Positions 1 to 5,224 of a DNA stretch of 5,224 nt are shown here, one piece after another. Every line of letters starts with the position of its first letter. The first letter of the stretch is position 1. The position numbers and the translations under genes are program-made. The stretch is from NCBI GenBank assembly GCA_027031325.1, contig JALVRI010000305.1, positions 1 through 5,224 of the forward strand, given 5' to 3'. This stretch comes from Desulfobacteraceae bacterium. GTDB taxonomy: Bacteria > Desulfobacterota > Desulfobacteria > Desulfobacterales > Desulfosarcinaceae. The notes under the pieces were generated by a model. That model was given only the letters and a program-made list of their open reading frames with translations, did not search any database and was not told the origin of the DNA.

Positions 1-102
1 GCAGTCACGGTGATGCGGATAGAACTGATGGTGTGAAAATTGAAGTAAGGCTGTCGAGTCCGGCCTGCCAGGTATCCTTCTGCGTCCTCGGTTTGTGATT
101 GA
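1..102. other. Unassigned sequence upstream of the disrupted acyl-CoA synthetase
   Basis: I find no supportable gene here. In the frame of the downstream synthetase there are stops at 34-36, 46-48 and 100-102. The other two plus-strand frames also contain stops, and none gives a stretch I recognise as the missing synthetase N-terminus. On the minus strand an ATG at 119-117 opens a frame of about 39 codons that runs off the left edge, but it has no convincing ribosome binding site and no recognised similarity. The segment may be frameshifted synthetase sequence, low-quality contig-end sequence, or a rearrangement joint. The sequence alone does not decide between these. Confidence 0.4.
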
Positions 103-138
103 CAAAACCGAAAAATCATTCACAAGGTATGCCCCGAG

Positions 139-1410
139 TTGGAAAGTTGTAAGCCCGGTGAACTAGAGGCCTCCAGGGTACCCAAGCTCAAAAATGTCGT
201 TTTCATCGGCGAGCAGGTTCCGCCAGGTATGTTCGGCTGGGAGGAAATGCTCGCTTTGGGAGAAAAAGTGAGCGACGGGGAGCTGGCCCGCCGCCAGGAT
301 TGCCTATCGCCTGACGAGGTGATCAACATGCAGTATACCTCGGGGACCACCGGTTTCCCCAAGGGGGTAATGCTGACCCATACCAACATAATCGGCAACG
401 CCAAGAGTGTTGCGGCCTGCATGAATTTTTCAGCCGCCGACAACCTTTGCATTCCGGTGCCGTTTTTCCATTGTTTCGGCTGCGTCCTGGGTACCTTGAC
501 CTGCGTGGTTTCGGCAGCCACAATGTCACCTGTGATCCAGTTCAGGCCGGACGTGGTTCTTGAAACCGTCCAGGCCCATCGCTGTACCGCCTTGCATGGC
601 GTGCCGACCATGTTCATTGCCGAACTGGAACAGATGGAAAAAGAGAAATACGACACCGGCAGCTTGCGGACGGGAATCATGGCCGGGTCTCCATGTCCGA
701 TCGAGGTCATGAAGAAAGTGGTATACCAGATGGGCGCAGAGCAGATGACCATCGCCTATGGCCAGACCGAGGCCTCGCCGGTAATAACCCAGACCAGGCC
801 GACCGATGCCCTCGAGCTGAGGGTCGCCACCGTTGGAAGGGCGCTTCCCGACGTTGAGGTCAAGATCGTCGACTTGCCAACCGGCAAGCAGGTTGGAAAC
901 GGCGTGCAGGGTGAACTTTGCACCCGGGGATACCATGTCATGAAGGGTTATTACAAAATGCCCGAGGCAACGGCCGAGGTCATCGACGCAGAAGGATGGC
1001 TGCATACCGGAGATCTGGCGGTCATGGACCAAAACGGCTACTGCAAGATCACCGGCCGTATCAAGGACATGATCATCAGGGGAGGAGAGAATATCTATCC
1101 GCGGGAGATCGAAGAATTTCTCTATACCCATCCGAAGGTAAGGGATGTTCAGGTGGTCGGTGTGCCGAGTCTCAAGTACGGTGAAGAAGTAGTCGCCTAC
1201 GTCCAGCTCAAAGAAGGCCGGGAGGCGGATGCCGGTGAATTGCGCCGATTTTGCGAAGGCAAGATAGCTTACCACAAGATACCGGTCGATTTTATTTTCG
1301 TGGACCAATACCCGACCACTGCCTCCGGTAAAATCCAGAAATACAAGCTCAGGCAACTAGCCACCAAGACCCTGGGTAGGAAGGATGCCGCCTGGGTGAA
1401 GACGGCGTGA
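139..1410 (+). CDS. AMP-forming acyl-CoA synthetase, N-terminally truncated (disrupted 5' end)
   Basis: Member of the ANL adenylating superfamily, which activates a carboxylic acid with ATP to an acyl-adenylate and then to the CoA thioester in the cytoplasm. Visible motifs, numbered from the TTG at 139: P-loop YTSGTTGFPKG (66-76), PFFHCFG in the acid-binding half, YGQTEAS (207-213), HTGDLA (289-294), hinge and A8 region GRIKDMIIRGGENIYP (306-321), and PTTASGKIQK with the catalytic Lys398. The core from the P-loop to the C-terminus is therefore intact. The pattern resembles medium/long-chain fatty-acyl-CoA synthetases of the FadD/YngI type, but the substrate cannot be read from sequence. Relatives are about 540-560 residues, so roughly 110-130 N-terminal residues are missing. 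The TTG is unlikely to be the true start: family-like residues (IIHKVCPEL) continue upstream in frame to about 103, where an in-frame TGA at 100-102 ends the match. No Shine-Dalgarno sequence is evident. It is a pseudogene, or intact with sequence errors. The family call is firm; functionality is uncertain. Confidence 0.88.
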   Translation: MESCKPGELEASRVPKLKNVVFIGEQVPPGMFGWEEMLALGEKVSDGELARRQDCLSPDEVINMQYTSGTTGFPKGVMLTHTNIIGNAKSVAACMNFSAADNLCIPVPFFHCFGCVLGTLTCVVSAATMSPVIQFRPDVVLETVQAHRCTALHGVPTMFIAELEQMEKEKYDTGSLRTGIMAGSPCPIEVMKKVVYQMGAEQMTIAYGQTEASPVITQTRPTDALELRVATVGRALPDVEVKIVDLPTGKQVGNGVQGELCTRGYHVMKGYYKMPEATAEVIDAEGWLHTGDLAVMDQNGYCKITGRIKDMIIRGGENIYPREIEEFLYTHPKVRDVQVVGVPSLKYGEEVVAYVQLKEGREADAGELRRFCEGKIAYHKIPVDFIFVDQYPTTASGKIQKYKLRQLATKTLGRKDAAWVKTA

Positions 1411-1415
1411 GCAAG

Positions 1416-1430
1416 ATCCGTTATTCGGAT
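1416..1430. repeat. Short inverted repeat at the convergent gene junction
   Basis: ATCCG (1416-1420) and CGGAT (1426-1430) flank a 5-base TTATT loop that includes the stop codon of the minus-strand kinase gene. It lies between the two convergent stops, which are 10 bp apart. A five-base-pair stem without a following T-tract is weak as an intrinsic terminator on either strand. It could contribute to a bidirectional termination site or be chance. Confidence 0.2.
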
Positions 1431-2584
1431 GGATTGGTTTCCGGAACCTCGGGGGGATTCTTGGGCATTTTGATTACAAAGCGGCTACCTTTGCCCGGGG
1501 TGGATGATACTTCTATGGCGCCACCGTGCTGTTCGACTATCTTGCGGGCGACGAAAAGTCCAAGCCCGGTGCCGGAACGCCCCTTTGATGAAAAGAAAAG
1601 CGAGAAGAGATTGTCGCGGGTTTCCTGATCCATGCCGACACCGTTGTCTTCGATGGCGAAGATAACCATGTTTCCGCTTTCCCTGAGACTGAGAGTTATC
1701 CGGTGCTCCTGTTTGGCGCTGTCCTTGAGGCAGGCATCGACGGCGTTTTCGATTATGTTCATCAGGGCCGCCTGGAGGTAGCCGGGATCGACTGAAATGA
1801 TGAAATCCCTTTCCGGGCATTGCTTGACAAACTCTATACCCTTGCTCCTTATTTTTGCGGCGGCGGCATCGTAAAGTTGCTCGACAAACTTGCGGGCTTC
1901 TATCGGCTGGCGTTCTATTTCACGTTTCTTGGCATAAAAAAGGATGTCCATGACCAGTTTGCGGATTCGGCCGACCATGGTTTTTACAATCTGCCAGCCT
2001 TCCTGGCGCTTGGCCTCGTCGTTGGTTTTAAGGCCCGATTCAAGGATGTACATGCCCCCGTCAAGGCCTGTCAGCAACCCTTTCAGGCCGTGGGAAATGG
2101 TACCGATCATCAATCCAAGGGACGAAAGGTGATCCTGGAGTTCTGATTTTTCCCGTACCAGGCGTTCCAGGTTCTCAGTGTAGGCCTGGAGCTGGCGCCT
2201 GACGGTTATTCTTTCACGGGCGCGCTTGAGGGCTATTTCGAGGGCGTCCACGTTGATGGGCTTGGTAATGAAATCGGTGGCCTCGTTTTTCAGGCTTTCC
2301 ACCGCCAGGCCCATGTCACCGTGGCCGGTTATCATGATTACTTCGGTTTCCGGGTTTTCGCGTTTTATGATTTTCAGAAGCTCGATGCCGTCCATACCCG
2401 GCATTTTGATGTCCGTCAGGATCACAGGCGGACTGAGTTTCTCAAATATCTCGAGAGCTTCTTTGCCGTCCTGGGCTGTGTAGACCGTGTAGCCGTTGTC
2501 GCTCAATGCGATCTCGAGGACTTCACGGATGTCTTCTTCGTCGTCGACAAGCAAAATACTGGATACCGGATCTTTGGATTGCAT
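1421..2584 (-). CDS. Response regulator receiver-histidine kinase fusion protein (REC-HisKA-like-HATPase_c)
   Basis: Cytoplasmic two-component protein of 387 residues with no membrane segment. The order is a receiver domain (about 8-125), a helical coiled-coil linker (about 125-155), a dimerisation/phosphoacceptor segment (about 155-225) and an HATPase_c domain (about 265-375). Receiver residues are complete: acidic pair D14/D15, phosphoacceptor D58 in LTDIKMPGMDG, T86 and K108. Kinase boxes are the N box NIIENAVDA (N280), G1 DNGVGMD (313-319), F region LFFSSKG and G2 GTGLGL (338-343). The putative H box, TISHGLKGLLTGLDGG (H165), lacks the acidic residue and proline usual after the histidine, so autophosphorylation is not assured. 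The start is the ATG at 2584, one base after the upstream kinase's stop, with AGGGAG five bases before it. An upstream in-frame ATG at 2650 would overlap the upstream gene by 65 bp and is not preferred. The likely partner is the preceding membrane kinase, with D58 as acceptor. There is no DNA-binding domain, so it probably passes the signal to another protein. Confidence 0.92.
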   Translation of the reverse strand: MQSKDPVSSILLVDDEEDIREVLEIALSDNGYTVYTAQDGKEALEIFEKLSPPVILTDIKMPGMDGIELLKIIKRENPETEVIMITGHGDMGLAVESLKNEATDFITKPINVDALEIALKRARERITVRRQLQAYTENLERLVREKSELQDHLSSLGLMIGTISHGLKGLLTGLDGGMYILESGLKTNDEAKRQEGWQIVKTMVGRIRKLVMDILFYAKKREIERQPIEARKFVEQLYDAAAAKIRSKGIEFVKQCPERDFIISVDPGYLQAALMNIIENAVDACLKDSAKQEHRITLSLRESGNMVIFAIEDNGVGMDQETRDNLFSLFFSSKGRSGTGLGLFVARKIVEQHGGAIEVSSTPGKGSRFVIKMPKNPPEVPETNPSE

Positions 2585-2585
2585 C

Positions 2586-4922
2586 TCAACTCCCTGAAAA
2601 TGTATGGGTGTCAGAGGCACTGTAACGGTCAGCCTGTTGATCTTCTTCACGATAGGTCGGCAGTTCCACCAGGAAGCAGGTTCCTCGTGGAGTATTGTCG
2701 TGGACCGATATCCTGCCGCCGCAGTCCTTGATGATACCGTAGCTTATGGACAGCCCCAGCCCGGTACCCTTACCGACTTCTTTGGTCGTAAAAAAAGGCT
2801 CGAAAATCTTCTCTTTTATCTCCTTGGATATTCCACAACCCGTGTCGCAAAGGCGGCAGAATACCAGCGAGTCCTGTCGGCCGGTTTCGATGGTGATGCA
2901 GTCGTCGGCCTGGGCTTGTCCCGAAATATCTTCCTGGCGGCTTTCCTCGATTGCGTCCCGGGCATTCAGCAGCAGGTTGATGAAAACCTGTTCAAGCCGG
3001 CCGGGGTCCCCGGCGACTTGGGGCAGGGATTCGGCCATGGACCATTTGATGGCAATTCCCCTTACTTTCAACTGCTGGCTGAATATTTCAAAAGCACTTT
3101 GAATAACCTGGTTCAGGTCGACCGGGCGCAACTGACTGTCTGATTTGCGGGCGAACTGGCGCATATGGTTTATTATGCGGGTGGCCCGGTCCACGTTGCG
3201 ATCCACCTTGTCGAGCATTTTTGTGAGCAGCTCTGTGTCTATCTTGTCTTTACGGCGCAGCTTGGCAATGAAAAAGCTGGAAGTAGTCTTGATTACCGAA
3301 AGGGGCTGGTTTAGTTCATGGGCTATTCCGGTCGCCATTTCGCCGAGGGTCGCCATCTTGCTGGCCTGGATCAACTGCTGCTCGGTTTCAAGCCGTTTGG
3401 TGATATCGCTGGTGGTTATCAGGAGAACGTTTTTCCCGGAGTATTCCGAAGGCGAGATGCGGATGTTTACGTAAATCGTCTGCCCGGATGAATGCTTGTG
3501 GCGTATTTGATACAAGTTGCTGGCGGTGCGCAGCCTGAAGCCCCAATGGTCGTGGTCTTCGTCCTTGAACAGGAAGGTAAACGGCTTGCCGATGAGTTCT
3601 TTTTCCGTGAAACCATAGATGGATGAGACGCTTTTATTGCAGTCCAGGATGGCGAGGTTTTCCCGGTCTACCACAAAGACGGGATTGGGGATGTTGCTGA
3701 AGATGTCGTGGTATTTCTTTTCAGAGCGCTTCAATTCTTCTTCAAGGAGCTTGCGCTGGGTTATGTCCAGGGAAATTTCCATGGCGGCGACAACCTTGCC
3801 GTTTTCATCCCTGATGGGCGAAGTCTGGACCATCCAGTATGTCCGGGTGCCGTCCTTGTTGATCCCCGATTCTTCCGCCCAGTGTGATTTTCCGTCGGCA
3901 AAGGTTGCTTCCACGGGACATTGCCTGCACTTTGAGGTTCTCCCCTTGTAGGCCTGGTAGCAAAAATCGCCGGGGCGGGGGGCAAAGCGCCGGGCAAATT
4001 CACGGTTGTACTTGAGCAGGCGGTAGGAACGGTCCTGGACGGTTATCAGGCACGGCACACCTTCGAACAGTTTCTGGTACTCGTCCCGCTGGCGGTTCAG
4101 TTCCTGCTGGTGCTGGTGGATTTTGCGGGCCATCTGGTTTACCGATTCAGCCAGTTTCCCCATTTCATCCACCTGTTTAAGCTTGACCCGGTGGGTGTAG
4201 TTACCCCTGGCGATTTCGCCTGTGCCGGCGATCAGTTTGCGTATCGGCATGTTTACGAAACGGTGCAGGAAAACAAAAATGATACTTGAGGTGATTATGA
4301 AGATGAAGACCGACAGGCCCAGTACGCTTCTTTCGATTTTGACGATTTCCTTTTCGGTACCTGCCAGAGACACAACCACGTCCAGGGCTCCCAGGATGGT
4401 ATTGCCTTTGGGGTGGAAATGGCATGAACCGGTGGCGCAGCCCGGAGCATTGGAGATGGGAGTGATTATCCCCAGCAGGTGATGTCCCCGGCTTGACCTG
4501 AAAATACGAATCCTTTGTTTCAGGCTGACCTTTTTAAGGGGCGGTTTGCTCCGGTGGCAGATTGAGCAGGCTTCATCTTTTATATTTGTCTTGGTGTCTA
4601 TTTCATTTTCGTGGTTTGAATATTTTATTTCCCCCGCCTTGTTGTATATCCTGATGCTCACTATTTCCGGAAGTTTTCCGATATTGGCTATGATCTGGGT
4701 GATATCGTCGCGTGAGTTGAGCATCATGGCGTACTGGGTGCCCAGCAAAATGGTATGGGTCAGGCGGTCGGTCGAAGCGACGATGTTATCCATCAGTTTT
4801 TGTTTTTGATAGCGGATGTTGAAAAAGGCCCAGACGATGATATAGATCACCAGCAAAGATCCCACGGTGAGTATGAGCTTCATGGTCAGGCTGCTACGGA
4901 TGTGCTTGAAAATCGCAGTCAT
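2586..4922 (-). CDS. Membrane sensor histidine kinase with periplasmic c-heme-like domain, HAMP and two PAS domains
   Basis: A 778-residue inner-membrane kinase. Segments in order: TM1 (about 14-36), a periplasmic domain (about 37-198), TM2 (about 199-220), HAMP (about 221-270), a short coiled coil, PAS1 (about 284-390), PAS2 (about 402-510), HisKA (about 518-590) and HATPase_c (about 635-757). The periplasmic part carries CSICH (119-123) and CATGSCH (162-168), matching CxxCH and CX4CH c-heme attachment patterns. PAS1 holds C321, C332 and C335. The kinase core is canonical: H535 in HELNQP, N box NLLLNARDA (N653), G1 DTGCGI (693-698), FEPFFTTK (707-714) and G2 GKGTGLGL (717-724). It should autophosphorylate H535 and pass phosphate to the downstream receiver. 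The ATG at 4922 is six bases after the HdrB-like stop. Its ribosome site is weak (AAGAAA), which fits coupling to the upstream gene. The alternative ATG at 4883 lies just before TM1 and also lacks a clear ribosome site. The kinase class is certain. Covalent heme binding is inferred from motif and topology, and the ligand or redox cue is unknown. Confidence 0.95.
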   Translation of the reverse strand: MTAIFKHIRSSLTMKLILTVGSLLVIYIIVWAFFNIRYQKQKLMDNIVASTDRLTHTILLGTQYAMMLNSRDDITQIIANIGKLPEIVSIRIYNKAGEIKYSNHENEIDTKTNIKDEACSICHRSKPPLKKVSLKQRIRIFRSSRGHHLLGIITPISNAPGCATGSCHFHPKGNTILGALDVVVSLAGTEKEIVKIERSVLGLSVFIFIITSSIIFVFLHRFVNMPIRKLIAGTGEIARGNYTHRVKLKQVDEMGKLAESVNQMARKIHQHQQELNRQRDEYQKLFEGVPCLITVQDRSYRLLKYNREFARRFAPRPGDFCYQAYKGRTSKCRQCPVEATFADGKSHWAEESGINKDGTRTYWMVQTSPIRDENGKVVAAMEISLDITQRKLLEEELKRSEKKYHDIFSNIPNPVFVVDRENLAILDCNKSVSSIYGFTEKELIGKPFTFLFKDEDHDHWGFRLRTASNLYQIRHKHSSGQTIYVNIRISPSEYSGKNVLLITTSDITKRLETEQQLIQASKMATLGEMATGIAHELNQPLSVIKTTSSFFIAKLRRKDKIDTELLTKMLDKVDRNVDRATRIINHMRQFARKSDSQLRPVDLNQVIQSAFEIFSQQLKVRGIAIKWSMAESLPQVAGDPGRLEQVFINLLLNARDAIEESRQEDISGQAQADDCITIETGRQDSLVFCRLCDTGCGISKEIKEKIFEPFFTTKEVGKGTGLGLSISYGIIKDCGGRISVHDNTPRGTCFLVELPTYREEDQQADRYSASDTHTFSGS
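2590..2595 (-). promoter_or_regulatory. Shine-Dalgarno sequence of the REC-kinase gene
   Basis: AGGGAG on the minus strand lies five bases before the ATG at 2584 and within the last codons of the upstream sensor kinase. It fixes the start of the downstream gene. With the TGA-G-ATG junction, it implies translational coupling. Confidence 0.75.
3918..3962 (-). other. Three-cysteine motif in PAS1 of the sensor kinase
   Basis: Residues C321, C332 and C335 form C-x10-C-x2-C followed by proline, inside the first cytoplasmic PAS domain. From memory, a similar CY...C..CPV pattern recurs in PAS domains of Desulfobacterota kinases. It could bind a metal or cluster, or act as a thiol switch. No function is shown by the sequence itself. 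Confidence 0.55.
4413..4568 (-). other. Candidate c-type heme attachment motifs in the sensor domain
   Basis: CSICH is encoded at 4568-4554 and CATGSCH at 4439-4419, followed at once by FH, so H170 is a nearby candidate axial ligand. Both lie between the two predicted membrane segments, so they would be periplasmic, where c-heme ligation takes place. CX4CH is an accepted heme motif in tetraheme cytochromes c3 of sulfate reducers. Two hemes, one heme, or a metal site are all possible. Confidence 0.6.
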
Positions 4923-4928
4923 TTTCTT

Positions 4929-5224
4929 TCAACACGCCTCGGTGGTAATGTCGGTCCAACTTTGTTTGAATTGCCGCGTAATTGCCAGGTTGTAATCCAG
5001 CGCTAGCCTGGAGACTTGAACTCCCAGCGCCAGTCCCAAAAGCTGTGGTAGATAGATTACCGAAACAGTGATCTTTTTATCAAGCCGTTTGGAAATTTTT
5101 TTCTGGTAGGCCTCCAGATTCATCTGGCACATGGGGCAGACGGTGACTATAGCGTCAGCGGTCCGCGCACTTTCGAGGATTTTTCCCGTAAGGGTAAGGC
5201 CTACTTCGGGCTTGGTGTTCATCA
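4929..5224 (-). CDS. HdrB-like heterodisulfide reductase subunit B, C-terminal part (CCG domain, runs off window)
   Basis: The last 97 or so codons of a gene that continues past the right edge; the ATG at 5222 is taken as internal. The segment TVCPMCQMNLEAYQ supplies the final CxxC (residues 29 and 32 counted from that ATG) of a CCG domain. It is followed by the VIYLPQLLGLALGV stretch typical of the HdrB C-terminus. In the family, two CCG domains bind noncubane [4Fe-4S] clusters that reduce a heterodisulfide or a related disulfide/thiol acceptor, usually as part of an HdrABC or Hdr-like cytoplasmic complex. The CC pair that completes this domain and the whole first domain lie outside the window. 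Relatives are about 290 residues, so about a third is seen. Other CCG proteins (SdhE/TfrB-, LutA- or DsrK-like) cannot be fully excluded. It sits six bases upstream of the sensor kinase on the same strand, so they are very probably co-transcribed. No symbol is given because the fragment does not identify the complex. Confidence 0.83.
   Translation of the reverse strand, partial: MNTKPEVGLTLTGKILESARTADAIVTVCPMCQMNLEAYQKKISKRLDKKITVSVIYLPQLLGLALGVQVSRLALDYNLAITRQFKQSWTDITTEAC

Noticed and set aside
1..119. A minus-strand open frame from an ATG at 119-117 running off the left edge
   Set aside because: It is only about 39 codons, has no clear ribosome binding site and no recognised similarity. 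It could be a gene start beyond the edge, but the window does not support that.
120..752. A 210-codon minus-strand open frame over the start of the synthetase
   Set aside because: It is antisense to the motif-bearing synthetase frame, with no recognisable protein features.
526..1356. A 276-codon open frame on the minus strand opposite the acyl-CoA synthetase
   Set aside because: It lies wholly antisense to a gene with all ANL motifs. Its translation shows no recognisable domain and reads as a codon-bias shadow.
1386..1406. GCCG...CGGC inverted repeat near the synthetase stop as a terminator
   Set aside because: The stem is only four contiguous pairs with a mismatch, lies inside coding sequence, and has no T-tract on either side.
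2585..2650. An upstream ATG at 2650 as the start of the REC-kinase
   Set aside because: It would overlap the upstream kinase by 65 bp and add 22 residues before a normal receiver domain. The ATG at 2584 has a well-placed AGGGAG.
2604..3143. A 179-codon plus-strand open frame opposite the 3' end of the sensor kinase
   Set aside because: It is antisense to the HATPase_c and HisKA regions, whose motifs are unmistakable. Its translation has no recognisable domain.

Overview
The window looks like a chromosomal segment of an anaerobic bacterium, most likely a Desulfobacterota (deltaproteobacterial) sulfate reducer or a close relative. This is inferred from gene content and protein style: a HdrB-type CCG-domain protein, a sensor kinase with a periplasmic c-heme-like domain and a cysteine-bearing PAS domain, and a REC-histidine kinase fusion of a type I associate with that phylum. 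No rRNA, tRNA, mobile element or CRISPR array is visible.

Layout. Positions 1-102 hold no gene I can support. A plus-strand AMP-forming acyl-CoA synthetase occupies about 103/139-1410. Its N-terminal part is missing and an in-frame TGA lies at 100-102, so it is a 5'-disrupted or mis-assembled gene. It converges on a minus-strand operon with only 10 bp between the stop codons. In transcription order the operon holds the C-terminal part of an hdrB-like gene (entering from the right edge and ending at 4929), a 778-residue membrane sensor histidine kinase (4922-2586), and a 387-residue response regulator/histidine kinase fusion (2584-1421). The spacings are 6 bp and 1 bp, so the three genes are almost certainly co-transcribed, and the last two are probably translationally coupled. 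The operon promoter lies beyond the right edge.

How the genes may work together (inference). The sensor kinase carries CxxCH and CX4CH motifs between its two membrane segments, and a three-cysteine motif in its first cytoplasmic PAS domain. This suggests redox or ligand sensing on both sides of the membrane. It would phosphorylate Asp58 of the downstream REC domain, which is joined to a second kinase module with an unconventional H-box rather than to a DNA-binding domain. The final output regulator is not in the window. Linkage to an HdrB-like iron-sulfur subunit suggests a redox-control unit tied to thiol/disulfide electron transfer. The acyl-CoA synthetase is on the opposite strand and is probably unrelated to this operon.
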